In this document: positions 30,044-38,388 of the stretch, piece after piece
Layout of the letters: every line of letters begins with the position of its first letter
Position numbering within the stretch: position 1 is the stretch's first letter
Source of the DNA: Alphaproteobacteria bacterium
Lineage (GTDB): Bacteria > Pseudomonadota > Alphaproteobacteria > Rhodospirillales > Rhodospirillaceae
Length of the DNA: 64,000 bases
NCBI GenBank assembly: GCA_003246625.1
Contig: QJZR01000009.1
Coordinates: 44,824-108,823 of the forward strand
Direction of reading: 5' to 3'
Program-made: the position numbers and the translations under genes
Notes under the pieces: model-generated
Seen by the model: only the letters and a program-made list of their open reading frames with translations
What the model was told of the DNA's origin: nothing
Databases searched by the model: none

Positions 30044-30083
30044 GGGTGGGACAGTACCGCCACGGCGGATTCCGCGCAACACG

Positions 30084-30111
30084 TTGTCTTGGCGGGCCGC
30101 TTCCCTATACT
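30084..30111 (+). promoter_or_regulatory. Predicted sigma70 promoter of xthA
   Basis: -35 TTGTCT (30084-30089), 16-base spacer, -10 TATACT (30106-30111). The start codon is at 30141, leaving a short leader. It lies in the 97-base dgt/xthA divergent gap. Confidence 0.55.
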
Positions 30112-30140
30112 GAAGGCCCTTTCCCTGCGGAGCGCCCGCC

Positions 30141-30935
30141 GTGCCGATCGTCGCCACCTGGAACGTCAATTCCGTCCGAGCCCGCCTGCCCGGGATCTGC
30201 GACTGGCTGAAAAGCTTCTCCCCCGACGTCGTGCTGTTGCAGGAGATCAAATGCCAGGACGCCGACTTTCCGGAGATGGAGTTCAAGGCCCTCGGCTACG
30301 ACTGCGCGGTGCACGGCCAGAAAAGCTATAACGGCGTCGCCATTCTGTCGCGCATCGGCCTGACCGAGGTCGCCGCCCGCCTGCCCGGCGACGAAACCGA
30401 CGAACAGGCCCGCTATCTGGAGGCGACGGTGGGCGGACGCCTGCGCGTCGCCGCCCTCTATCTGCCCAACGGCAACCCGGTGCGCGGCGACGACGGCGGC
30501 ACATCGGACAAGTTCCGCGCCAAGCTGGCCTGGATGGAACGGCTGAACGCCCATGCCGAGAAACTGCTGCGCGGCGACCGCCCGGTCCTGCTGGGCGGCG
30601 ACTTCAACGTCATCCCCACCCCCGCCGACTGCTACGACCCGCCCGCCTGGGCCGGGGACGCCCTGATGCGGCCGGAAACCCGCGCCCGCTTCAACGCCCT
30701 GATGCATCAGGGTTGGACCGACGCGGTGCGGGTCTTCAACCCGGCGCCGGGGCTGTATTCGTTCTGGGATTACCAAGCGGGCGCATGGTCGCGGAATCAC
30801 GGCCTGCGCATCGATTTCCTGATGGCCTCGCCGGTCGCCGCCGACGCCCTGATCCGCGCGGGCGTCGATTCCCGTCCGCGCGGCAAGGACAAGGCCTCGG
30901 ACCACGCACCCGCGTGGTGCGAACTGGCGATCTGA
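30141..30935 (+). CDS. xthA: Exodeoxyribonuclease III
   Basis: AP endonuclease and 3'-5' exonuclease of base-excision repair, 264 residues. Active-site motifs of the endonuclease/exonuclease/phosphatase fold are TWNVNSVRAR, LLQEIKCQD (metal-binding Glu35), YLPNGNP, GGDFNVIP and KASDHAP with the catalytic His near the C-terminus. It starts at a GTG (MPIVATWNV) with a GCGGAG element upstream. The promoter is visible at 30084. Confidence 0.96.
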   Translation: MPIVATWNVNSVRARLPGICDWLKSFSPDVVLLQEIKCQDADFPEMEFKALGYDCAVHGQKSYNGVAILSRIGLTEVAARLPGDETDEQARYLEATVGGRLRVAALYLPNGNPVRGDDGGTSDKFRAKLAWMERLNAHAEKLLRGDRPVLLGGDFNVIPTPADCYDPPAWAGDALMRPETRARFNALMHQGWTDAVRVFNPAPGLYSFWDYQAGAWSRNHGLRIDFLMASPVAADALIRAGVDSRPRGKDKASDHAPAWCELAI

Positions 30936-30947
30936 GATGCCGCGAAA

Positions 30948-31793
30948 TTATTTGACCAGTTGCCGGGAGATGCAGGCCATCAACTCGGCCGAAGTCACCG
31001 GCTTTTGCAGCCATTCCGAAATCGCCAGGCCCTCGCGCGCCGCCTCCAGGCTTTCGTCGGCATAGCCGGTCAGCATCACCACCGGCGCCGTCACCCCCGC
31101 GCTGCGGATCCGGTGCACGAAGTCCAGGCCGTCCTCGCCATTCATCCGCCAGTCGGCGAAGATCAGGTCGAAACGGCGGGAAGCGGCGGCCTCCAGGCCT
31201 TCGCCGACGGTCGCCGTCAGTTCGACCGAACCGACTCCGATCGCCTTCAGGATCGCCACCAGCACGTTGCCGAAGGGCTTGCTGTCTTCCACCGCCAGAA
31301 TCGACAGGGACGCCCAGTCCACCTCGTCGGCCGCCGCGCCGCCCGCCATCAGCCCGGCGTAGTTGACGCCCTCGGCGGCGGTCACCGCCTCCAGGTTGGC
31401 CAGAAGGTAGGGTTTGATCGCCATGTCGTGGAAAAGGATGTGGTCCATCAGCCAGTCGCTGAGGAAATCCACCACGTCGCCCACCTCCACCGCCCCCGGG
31501 TCGGCGCGGAAGGCGGCGAACAGGCGTTTCGCCTCGCCGGTCAGGCGGGCATGTTGCAGGCGGTGGTCGGCGATGTCGGGATACTTCGCCGCCGCCTGGG
31601 CGCGCTCCTCGCGCGCGAAGTGATAGCGGGTATAGTCGACCAGCGCCGACAGGATGCCGCCGATGTCGGTCAAATCGCCGTCGGCGCGCGAGGCGTCGTG
31701 CATGCGGTTCAACAGGTCGACGAGGACACGATGGTCCGCGTCGATGAACGGCACCCCCAGTTCGAAGCGATTGGACCAGCGCACCAAGGCCAT
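30948..31793 (-). CDS. Bacteriohemerythrin-receiver domain fusion protein
   Basis: A 281-residue protein with an N-terminal hemerythrin domain (residues 5-130) and a C-terminal response-regulator receiver (about 160-280). All seven diiron ligands of bacteriohemerythrins are in register: His21, His58, Glu62, His77, His81, His118, Asp123. The receiver keeps the acidic pair Glu169-Asp170, the phosphoacceptor Asp214 (FADWRMNG), Thr242 and Lys264. There is no output domain, so it may work like a CheY-type or phosphate-sink protein whose behaviour depends on oxygen bound at the diiron site. No histidine kinase is adjacent. It is convergent with xthA (12-base gap) and downstream of valS. Confidence 0.88.
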   Translation of the reverse strand: MALVRWSNRFELGVPFIDADHRVLVDLLNRMHDASRADGDLTDIGGILSALVDYTRYHFAREERAQAAAKYPDIADHRLQHARLTGEAKRLFAAFRADPGAVEVGDVVDFLSDWLMDHILFHDMAIKPYLLANLEAVTAAEGVNYAGLMAGGAAADEVDWASLSILAVEDSKPFGNVLVAILKAIGVGSVELTATVGEGLEAAASRRFDLIFADWRMNGEDGLDFVHRIRSAGVTAPVVMLTGYADESLEAAREGLAISEWLQKPVTSAELMACISRQLVK

Positions 31794-31851
31794 CGCGCGT
31801 TCTCCTCGTGCAGGCGGCTTTCCCTAAGGGAACACCAAAACCGCCGGACCA

Positions 31852-34503
31852 TCAAAAAGTTTCGATGCGGCGCAGGGCTTCCTTCACCTTGTCGCGTTGC
31901 AGAATCGCGTCGGCGCGCTTGTCGCGCTGCTCGGCAACGATTTCCTCGGGCGCGGAGGCGACGAAACGCTCGTTCGCCAGCTTCTTGTCGAAACGCTCCA
32001 CCTCGCCGTCGAGTCGCTTCAACTCCTTATCCAGACGCGCCTTTTCCTGCGCCACGTCGATCACCCCGGCCAGCGGGATCAACAGCGTGGCACCGCCCAG
32101 CACCACCTGCATCGCCCCCTTCGCGGTTTCGTTGGCGGGCAGGTCGGCGATGCTTTCGACGCGGGCCAGACGCTCGACCACCGGGGCATAGGCGGCCAGA
32201 CGGCGGCGAACCTCGGCATCCGCGTCCTGCACCAGCAGACGGGTCTTCGCCGCGGGCGGCACGTTGACCTCGTTGCGGGCGGACCGGATCTTGGTGATCA
32301 GCTCCACCACCCAGTCGATGTCGGCGGTGGCCGCCGCGTCCACGGCGCGCGCCTGCGGCCAGGGTTCGACGATCAACTGGCCGCGAGCCGCCACCGCGGT
32401 CTTCGCCCACAGTTCCTCGGTGATGTAGGGCATGAACGGGTGCAGAAGCTTGAGCAGCTCGTCCAGCACCCAGGCGGCGGCGGCGCGGGTTTCCGCCTTC
32501 ACCGCCTCGTCCTCGCCGGTGAGAAGCGGCTTGGCGATTTCCAGGTACCAGTCGCAGAAGGTGCCCCAGGTGAACTGATAGACGGCGCCCGCCGCCTCGT
32601 TGAACTTGAATTCCTCCAGCGCCTGGGTGGTTTCCGCCACCGCGGCGGCCAGCTTGCCGACGATCCAGCGGTTGACCGCGTGCGCCGCCGTCTCCGGCGC
32701 GAAGGCGGGGTCGAGGCGGCATTCGTTCATCTCGCAGAAGCGCGCGGCATTCCACAGCTTGGTGGCGAAGTTGCGGTACCCCTGGACGCGGTTCTCGGAC
32801 ATCTTGATGTCGCGGCCCTGCGCCGCCATCGCCGCCAGGGTGAAGCGCAGCGCGTCCGCGCCGTAGGTTTCGATCAGCCCCAGGGGGTCGATGACGTTGC
32901 CCTTCGACTTCGACATCTTCTGCCCCTTCTCGTCGCGGACCAGGGCATGGATGTAGACGGTCTTGAACGGCACCTCGCCCATGAAGCGCAGGCCCATCAT
33001 CATCATCCGGGCGACCCAGAAGAAGATGATGTCGAAGCCGGTGACCAGGACGTCGGTGGGATAATAGCGGGCGAGTTCCGGCGTTTCGTTCGGCCAGCCC
33101 AGGGTGGAGAACGGCCACAGGGCGGAGGAGAACCAGGTGTCCAGCACATCGGGATCGCGGGTCAGTTCGACATCGTCCTTGCCGTACTTGGCGCGGGCGG
33201 CGGCCAGGGCCTCGGCCTCGGTCATCTCGACGAAGATGGCGCCGTCGGGGCCGTACCAGGCGGGCACCTGATGCCCCCACCAGATCTGGCGCGAAATGCA
33301 CCACGGCTGGATGTTGCGCATCCATTCGAAATAGGTCTTGCTCCACGACTCGGGAACGAAGCGGGTGCGCCCGTCCTCGACCGCGGCGATCGATTCCTTG
33401 GCCAGCACCGCGGCGTCGACGAACCACTGGTCGGTCAGCCAGGGCTCGATAACCACGCCGGAGCGGTCGCCGAAGGGCTGGGTCATCGGGTTTTCCTCGA
33501 TCTTGTCGAGGAGCCCCAACGCGTCCATGTCGGCCACCACCTTGTCGCGGGCGACGAAGCGGTCGAGCCCGCGATAGGCCTCGGGCACCGCGTCGTTCAG
33601 CTTCGCATCGCGGTCGAGCACGTTGATCAGGGGCAGGTCGTGCCGCTTGCCGACCTCGAAGTCGTTGAAATCGTGCGCCGGGGTGATCTTCACCGCGCCA
33701 GTGCCCTTTTCCGGGTCGGCATAGTCGTCGCCGACGATCGGAATCTCGCGGCCGACCAGGGGCAGCACCACGAACTTGCCGATCAGGTGCTGATAGCGTT
33801 CGTCCGCCGGGTTCACCGCGACGCCGGTGTCGCCCAGCATGGTCTCGGGCCGGGTGGTGGCGACGGTCAGGAAGACGCCGTCCTCGCCCTTCACCGGATA
33901 GCGGAAGTGCCACATCTTGCCCTTGATCTCGCGCTGTTCGACCTCAAGGTCGGAGATCGCGGTGTGCAGCTTCGGGTCCCAGTTGACCAGACGCTTGTCG
34001 CGATAGATCAGCCCGTCCTTATGCAGCGAGACGAACGCCTTGCGCACCGCGAGGTCGAGCCCCTCGTCCATGGTGAAGCGTTCGCGCGGCCAATCGAGCG
34101 AGGCGCCCAGGCGCCGCAACTGGCGGGTGATGGTGCCGCCGGATTCCCCCTTCCACTTCCACACCCGTTCAATGAACTTGGCGCGGCCGAGGTCGTGGCG
34201 GGTCAGGGCTTCCGCCGCCAGCTGGCGTTCCACCACCATCTGGGTGGCGATGCCCGCGTGGTCGGTGCCCGGCTGCCACAGGGCGTCGCGGCCGTTCATC
34301 CGGCGATAGCGGATCAGGATGTCCTGGACCGAAAAGGTCAGCGCATGCCCCATGTGCAGGCTGCCGGTGACGTTCGGCGGCGGGATCATGATGCAGAAGG
34401 GCGCCTTGTCGCTGGACGGATGGGCGGCGAATACGCCCGTTTCCTCCCACTGCCGATAGAGCCGGTCTTCGATCTCGGCGGGGGTATAGGTCTTGTCCAA
34501 CAT
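31852..34503 (-). CDS. valS: Valine-tRNA ligase
   Basis: Class I aminoacyl-tRNA synthetase, 883 residues, with editing domain. It has HIGH signature PNVTGSLHMGHAL (about residues 42-54), KMSKS signature KMSKSKGNVIDP, the editing-domain region TTRPETMLGDTGVAVNP, and a C-terminal coiled-coil arm (about 815-883) typical of ValRS. The ATG at 34503 begins MLDKTYTPAEIEDR; the open frame upstream is not conserved. A strong terminator separates it from popZ, so it has its own promoter in 34504-34586. Confidence 0.97.
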   Translation of the reverse strand: MLDKTYTPAEIEDRLYRQWEETGVFAAHPSSDKAPFCIMIPPPNVTGSLHMGHALTFSVQDILIRYRRMNGRDALWQPGTDHAGIATQMVVERQLAAEALTRHDLGRAKFIERVWKWKGESGGTITRQLRRLGASLDWPRERFTMDEGLDLAVRKAFVSLHKDGLIYRDKRLVNWDPKLHTAISDLEVEQREIKGKMWHFRYPVKGEDGVFLTVATTRPETMLGDTGVAVNPADERYQHLIGKFVVLPLVGREIPIVGDDYADPEKGTGAVKITPAHDFNDFEVGKRHDLPLINVLDRDAKLNDAVPEAYRGLDRFVARDKVVADMDALGLLDKIEENPMTQPFGDRSGVVIEPWLTDQWFVDAAVLAKESIAAVEDGRTRFVPESWSKTYFEWMRNIQPWCISRQIWWGHQVPAWYGPDGAIFVEMTEAEALAAARAKYGKDDVELTRDPDVLDTWFSSALWPFSTLGWPNETPELARYYPTDVLVTGFDIIFFWVARMMMMGLRFMGEVPFKTVYIHALVRDEKGQKMSKSKGNVIDPLGLIETYGADALRFTLAAMAAQGRDIKMSENRVQGYRNFATKLWNAARFCEMNECRLDPAFAPETAAHAVNRWIVGKLAAAVAETTQALEEFKFNEAAGAVYQFTWGTFCDWYLEIAKPLLTGEDEAVKAETRAAAAWVLDELLKLLHPFMPYITEELWAKTAVAARGQLIVEPWPQARAVDAAATADIDWVVELITKIRSARNEVNVPPAAKTRLLVQDADAEVRRRLAAYAPVVERLARVESIADLPANETAKGAMQVVLGGATLLIPLAGVIDVAQEKARLDKELKRLDGEVERFDKKLANERFVASAPEEIVAEQRDKRADAILQRDKVKEALRRIETF

Positions 34504-34586
34504 GTCGAAAGCCTCTTCGTCAGGAAAACCGGGTCCGCGGCGGCGCGGAATGCGCGGGGGACCGGCCCATCTGTGTAGAAAAAGTT

Positions 34587-34613
34587 GACGGCGGGCGCAA
34601 GACGCCCGCCGTC
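34587..34613 (-). terminator. Strong Rho-independent terminator downstream of popZ
   Basis: Perfect 11-bp arms GACGGCGGGCG (34587-34597) and CGCCCGCCGTC (34603-34613). On the minus strand the hairpin is followed by AACTTTTTC. A second, smaller hairpin, AACCGG/CCGGTT (34627-34644), followed by T, overlaps the popZ stop codon and may act as a tandem terminator. Confidence 0.85.
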
Positions 34614-34642
34614 GCAACTCTCAAAAAACCGGGAAAAGCCGG

Positions 34643-35359
34643 TTACTTCATCGGGCCGATGCGGTTGACGATGCGCTCGACCTCGCGCTCGACGATGCGC
34701 TCGACGATGCCGGGCAGGTTTTCGTCCAGCCATGCCTTGAGAATCGGGCGCAGCAGTTCGCGCACCAGTTCCTCCAGGGTCACCCCCAACTGACCGATTC
34801 CCATGTTGCGCTGCGCCAGCACGCTGGCCAGGCTGGCGAAGGCCTGTTCGGAAACGTCCTGGGTGGTGCGTTCCAGCAGCACCTCGGGCGGCGAGAGTTC
34901 AGGTTCGGGCTCCGGCTGCATTTCGAAGAACGGGCGCGGTTCCGGCTCCGGCTCGGGAAGTTCGTCTTCTTCCTCGAATTCCGGTTCGGGCTCCGGTTCG
35001 GGTTCGGGCTCCGGTTCGGGTTCCGGCAGCTCCATCTCCATGCCGTCGGTAAGGTCGAGGACGTCGTCCTCTTCCTCCACCGCGTCCTCAAGGGTCAGGG
35101 CGATCGGCTCGGGCTCCGGCTCCGGTTCGGGAAGCGGTTCGGGCTCGGGCTCGGGAAGCGGCTCGGGCTCCGGTTCGGGTTCCGGAATGGGTTTCGGCGG
35201 CGGCGGCGCAGGCTCGGCCTTCGCGGGCTTCGGCGGCGGCGCCTCTTCCGCGGGGGCGATGTCGCCCCCCTTCTTTCCGTCATCTTCGGACAAAATCCGA
35301 CGAATGGAGGCCAGGATGTCCTCCATCGACGGTTCTTGCTGGCCCTTATCCTCGCTCAT
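34643..35359 (-). CDS. popZ: PopZ-like polar organizing protein (DUF2497)
   Basis: A 238-residue protein with the conserved N-terminal helix [16 protein letters not shown] (residues 11-26), a long Pro-Glu-rich disordered middle (about 40-155), and conserved C-terminal helices (about 165-235: [50 protein letters not shown]). This matches PopZ, which self-assembles at the cell pole and tethers the centromere-ParB complex in Caulobacter. The order tolC-popZ-valS is the usual alphaproteobacterial one. The ATG at 35359 was chosen over an upstream start because conservation starts there. Confidence 0.9.
   Translation of the reverse strand: MSEDKGQQEPSMEDILASIRRILSEDDGKKGGDIAPAEEAPPPKPAKAEPAPPPPKPIPEPEPEPEPLPEPEPEPLPEPEPEPEPIALTLEDAVEEEDDVLDLTDGMEMELPEPEPEPEPEPEPEPEFEEEDELPEPEPEPRPFFEMQPEPEPELSPPEVLLERTTQDVSEQAFASLASVLAQRNMGIGQLGVTLEELVRELLRPILKAWLDENLPGIVERIVEREVERIVNRIGPMK
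34898..35185 (-). repeat. Pro-Glu dipeptide repeat tract inside popZ
   Basis: Low-complexity DNA of imperfect GGTTCC/GGCTCG hexamers encoding (PE)n runs at residues 59-85, 112-127 and 135-154 of PopZ. The acidic, proline-rich composition matches the PED linker of PopZ, which controls condensate fluidity. Repeat slippage could change its length. Confidence 0.85.
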
Positions 35360-35463
35360 GGATGTCCCAGCCTCTACACATACCACCCCGGATCGGCGCG
35401 GGCCCCCTGCCCGCTCGTCCCATCCGTTCACCCATAACACAGGTTGTCCAAAAACTTAACGGA

Positions 35464-35481
35464 TTTTACGCGGACGTAAAA
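35464..35481. other. AT-rich inverted repeat between tolC and popZ
   Basis: TTTTACG (35464-35470), CGGA, CGTAAAA (35475-35481), just downstream of the tolC stop on the minus strand. It could be a weak terminator or an operator for popZ; no long T-run follows. The remaining 131-base gap shows no gene. Confidence 0.35.
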
Positions 35482-35490
35482 CTTGCCGGT

Positions 35491-36903
35491 TCATTTGGCG
35501 GGTTTCACGCCTTCCCGGCCATCGTCGGAATAGACCCCGGTGCCGAACCAGGCGCCCGAGGCTTCCTCGTAATGGACCTTGGGATCGTAGAGCGGCGCAT
35601 CCAGCCCCATGTCGGCGGCGGTCAGGCGTCCGATCGCGGACACCACCTGATACGAGGCCAGGGCCTCGTTACGTTCCGCCTTGACCAGATTGACCCGCGC
35701 GTCCAGCAGTTCCTGTTCGGCGTCGAGCACGTCGAGCACGGTGCGCGACCCCACCTCCGCCTCGCGGCGCACGCCTTCGAGGGCGATTTCCGAGGCCCGC
35801 ACCTCTTCGCGGTAGGCGACGATCTGCGCCCGCGCCGAGGTCAGGGATTCCCAGGCGCTGGTGGCGCTTTCCACCACCTGACGCTGCACCCGTTCCTGCG
35901 TCTTGCGGCTTTGCGCCAGTTGATCCTTGGCGGCACGCAGGCGGGCATAGGTGCTGCCGGCCTCGTACAGCGGCATGGTCATCGTCGCGCCGACCGAATA
36001 GACGTTCATCTCGTCGTCGGAATAGGACTGGTCGTTGAGGCGGCTGGCGCTGGCCGACAGCTTGACGTCGGGCAAAAGCTCGCCGCGCACCACGCCGACC
36101 GCGTCGTCCTTGGCCATCACCGAGAACTCCGCCGCCTTGAGGTCGGGATTGCCGGACACCGATTCCTTCAGTAGGGTCGGCAATTCGGCGGGCACGGCCT
36201 CGGCCGACGGCACGCGGCTGATGTCTTCCGGGGACTTGCCGATCACCCGCTGATAGGCGGCACGGGAAACCTGCAGGTTGCCTTCCGCGGACACCCGGTC
36301 GGCCTGCGCCTTGGACAGGCGCGCCTCGGACTGGGCAACGTCGGTACGGGTGATCTCGCCCACCGCGAAGCGATCGCGCGAGGCCTCCAACTGGCGTTGC
36401 AGAACCTGCTCGTTGTTGATGTTGAGCTCCAGCACCGCCTGATCGCGCCAGACGTCCAGATAGACGGTGACCGCGTCCAACAGCACCGACTGCTCGACCG
36501 AGCGCAGGCGTTCGCGTTCGGAGAAAACCTGATGTTTCGCCTGGTCGACGGCGTTCACCGTGCGAAAGCCGGTGAACAAAGGCTGGGTCAGGGTCAGGCC
36601 GACGCTGCGGTCCTGGCGCCAGACGTCGCGCTGCGCCTCGCCGTGGACCTTGTAGTCGCTGCGCTTCACCGAGGCGCCGTCGGCGGACAGCGACAAGGTC
36701 GGCCGCCAGCCGGAAAGCGCCTGGGCGACGCCCTGGTCGACGGAGCGCAGATAGGCGCGCTGCTCGAGCAGCTGCGGATTGGAGGCATAGGCCATGGCAA
36801 GCGCCTGGCTCAGGGGCTCGGCCCGCGCCGCGCCGGAGGAAAACGCCGTCAGCAGCGCCGCAAAGGCCACACCGCTCGCCAACTTATGGCTCATCATCGC
36901 CAT
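35491..36903 (-). CDS. tolC: TolC-family outer-membrane channel protein
   Basis: Outer-membrane efflux/export duct of about 470 residues with a Sec signal peptide (cleavage after SSGAARA) and two OEP repeats. Markers are the first repeat start EPLSQALAMAYASNPQL, LTLTQPLFTGFRT (beta-barrel entry) and VLDVLDAEQELLDARVNL near the C-terminus. The ATG at 36903 has GGAG six bases upstream; in-frame ATGs at 36915, 36897 and 36894 are alternatives. With popZ-valS downstream and the isoaspartyl-methyltransferase homologue upstream it is in conserved alphaproteobacterial context. It is probably the general TolC that serves pumps such as EmrAB. Confidence 0.93.
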   Translation of the reverse strand: MAMMSHKLASGVAFAALLTAFSSGAARAEPLSQALAMAYASNPQLLEQRAYLRSVDQGVAQALSGWRPTLSLSADGASVKRSDYKVHGEAQRDVWRQDRSVGLTLTQPLFTGFRTVNAVDQAKHQVFSERERLRSVEQSVLLDAVTVYLDVWRDQAVLELNINNEQVLQRQLEASRDRFAVGEITRTDVAQSEARLSKAQADRVSAEGNLQVSRAAYQRVIGKSPEDISRVPSAEAVPAELPTLLKESVSGNPDLKAAEFSVMAKDDAVGVVRGELLPDVKLSASASRLNDQSYSDDEMNVYSVGATMTMPLYEAGSTYARLRAAKDQLAQSRKTQERVQRQVVESATSAWESLTSARAQIVAYREEVRASEIALEGVRREAEVGSRTVLDVLDAEQELLDARVNLVKAERNEALASYQVVSAIGRLTAADMGLDAPLYDPKVHYEEASGAWFGTGVYSDDGREGVKPAK

Positions 36904-37038
36904 CGGAAACTCCATCTTTCGACGAGGTGAACCGCCCCTCCCCGGGCGGCAGCAAAAACGCCCCCTCACGCACGTCCCCACCGGCAGAGAGATAGGCCAC
37001 GCGGCCCGCCTTGTCCAGACGCAACCACCGGCAGAATA

Positions 37039-37689
37039 TCAGAAAACGAAGGCCGCCTCGCGCGAAAAGCCCGGCAGGGGAAGAACCCCGGACTCGAATT
37101 CGACGCGATGGCCGAAAGCACCGCCGCGGCGGGTGACCAGGGTGGCCCGGCCGATCCCCTTGTCGCGCACCACCGCGACCAGGCGTCCGCCCTCGCTCAA
37201 CTGGGCGCGCAGACCCTCGGGCACGTGGTCGACCGCGCCGTTGACGAAGATGACGTCGTAAGGCCCCTGGTCCGGCAGGCCGTGCGCCATCTCCCCTTCC
37301 ACGACGGCGACGTTGTCGATCCCCAGACCCAGCAGGGTTTCCGCCGCCCAGGACGCCAGTTCGGGGGAATTGTCCAAGGCCACCACGCTGGTCGCCATGC
37401 GCCCCAGCACCGCCGACGAATAGCCGCTGGCGCAACCGACGTCCAAGACCGCGTCGGTGCGCCGCACCTCGGCCAATTGCAGCAGCCGGGCCAGAACCAT
37501 CGGTTCCATCAGATGGCGTCCGGGGGAAACCTCGATGTCGTCGTCGACATAGGCGACGCCCTTCACCGGCACCGGCACGAAGAGTTCGCGCGGCACGGCG
37601 CGCAAGGCGGAAATCACCAGGGGGTCGGTGACCCGGTTGGTGCGGACCTGGTTGTCCACCATGTTGCGGCGCGCCTGTTCGAAATCCAT
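37039..37689 (-). CDS. Protein-L-isoaspartate O-methyltransferase family protein
   Basis: A 216-residue SAM-dependent methyltransferase related to Pcm: PRELFVPVPVKGVAYVDDDI, VLDVGCASGYSSAVLGRM (SAM motif I, about residues 81-98), and PYDVIFVNGAVDHVPEGL. The family substrate loop, where Pcm has GxGQTIS, reads SPGRHLMEPM here, so activity on isoaspartate is doubtful. The start at 37689 matches MDFEQARRNMVDNQVRTN, the usual beginning of this subgroup, which recurrently lies upstream of tolC in alphaproteobacteria. Confidence 0.85.
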   Translation of the reverse strand: MDFEQARRNMVDNQVRTNRVTDPLVISALRAVPRELFVPVPVKGVAYVDDDIEVSPGRHLMEPMVLARLLQLAEVRRTDAVLDVGCASGYSSAVLGRMATSVVALDNSPELASWAAETLLGLGIDNVAVVEGEMAHGLPDQGPYDVIFVNGAVDHVPEGLRAQLSEGGRLVAVVRDKGIGRATLVTRRGGAFGHRVEFESGVLPLPGFSREAAFVF

Positions 37690-37840
37690 CACCGTCACCC
37701 CCGTTTTTCCCAAGTTTCCGGACGCGCCCGCGCCGCCCGGATGCTCCCGGCGCGACGGCAAACCCGCCGCCCTTATATAGCCCCGCCCCCGGCGCCAGAC
37801 AAACGGAAACGCCGCCCGCGCCAAGCCGGAAAAAAGAGCC

Positions 37841-37869
37841 TTGACCCCTGCCTGGGGTTCGCTTATACA
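37841..37869 (+). promoter_or_regulatory. Sigma70 promoter of tRNA-Asn
   Basis: -35 TTGACC (37841-37846), 17-base spacer, -10 TATACA (37864-37869). It lies about 68 bases before the mature tRNA 5' end; match and spacing are near optimal. Confidence 0.78.
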
Positions 37870-37936
37870 TCGCGGCCTCGCCGGGGGAGACCCCGTCGGG
37901 ACGCGGGGGGAACGCTCCGCCCGCAAGGGACGCCGT

Positions 37937-38011
37937 TCCGGAGTAGCTCAGCGGTAGAGCAGCCGGCTGTTAACCGGCTGGTCGGGGGTTCGAATCCCTC
38001 CTCCGGAGCCA
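37937..38011 (+). tRNA. tRNA-Asn (GTT)
   Basis: A 75-base cloverleaf including encoded CCA. Acceptor TCCGGAG pairs with CTCCGGA; D-arm GCTC...GAGC; anticodon stem GCCGG/CCGGC with loop CTGTTAA, giving anticodon GTT; T-loop TTCGAAT; discriminator G. It is read singly from the promoter at 37841. Confidence 0.97.
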
Positions 38012-38060
38012 GCGTGCCTTTCCTTCTTTTTCCTTTCCCGTTCCTCCCGTAAAATAATCC

Positions 38061-38088
38061 TTGATCGGGGCGCTGCCGTCCGTATAGT
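38061..38088 (+). promoter_or_regulatory. Sigma70 promoter of tRNA-Cys
   Basis: -35 TTGATC (38061-38066), 16-base spacer, -10 TATAGT (38083-38088), with the mature tRNA starting 43 bases further on. Confidence 0.65.
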
Positions 38089-38131
38089 GGCGCCCTTCGC
38101 GGGCTTCGCGCCCTCGATCTGCGCATCGGAT

Positions 38132-38205
38132 GGCCGGATGGCAGAGTGGTGATGCAGAGGACTGCAAATCCTCGTACGTCGGTTCAATTCCGGCTCCGGC
38201 CTCCA
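38132..38205 (+). tRNA. tRNA-Cys (GCA)
   Basis: A 74-base cloverleaf with encoded CCA. Acceptor GGCCGGA pairs with TCCGGCC; anticodon stem GAGGA/TCCTC with loop CTGCAAA, giving anticodon GCA; T-loop TTCAATT; discriminator T, as expected for tRNA-Cys. Confidence 0.97.
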
Positions 38206-38299
38206 TCCCTTCCCCCTTTAAGTCTTCCCCACGACGACACGCCGCCAGGTTCCCCCTCGACCGAGGAAGGATCCCCCGGTTGCCGAGGGAATCTGCGGT

Positions 38300-38339
38300 T
38301 TTCAGGCATAAAGCTGTTGCCTGAAATCGAATATTCAGG
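38300..38339 (+). promoter_or_regulatory. Overlapping alternative inverted repeats upstream of the secretion TolC gene
   Basis: Three copies of one half-site in alternating orientation: TTTCAGGC (38300-38307), GCCTGAAA (38319-38326) and TTCAGG (38334-38339). The middle copy can pair with either neighbour (8-bp arms with an 11-base loop, or 6-bp arms with an 8-base loop). This is compatible with cooperative dimer binding or with two mutually exclusive RNA stems, 50-90 bases before the start codon. The regulator is unknown. Confidence 0.5.
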
Positions 38340-38388
38340 GATAAAAGACACAAGAATTCAGAGGGGAACACACCCCAGGGGTGTCATC

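Noticed and set aside
34803..35459. Ser-Gly repeat protein on the plus strand opposite popZ
   Set aside because: It is the reverse reading of the Pro-Glu repeat DNA; PopZ has conserved N- and C-terminal helices, the antisense frame has none.
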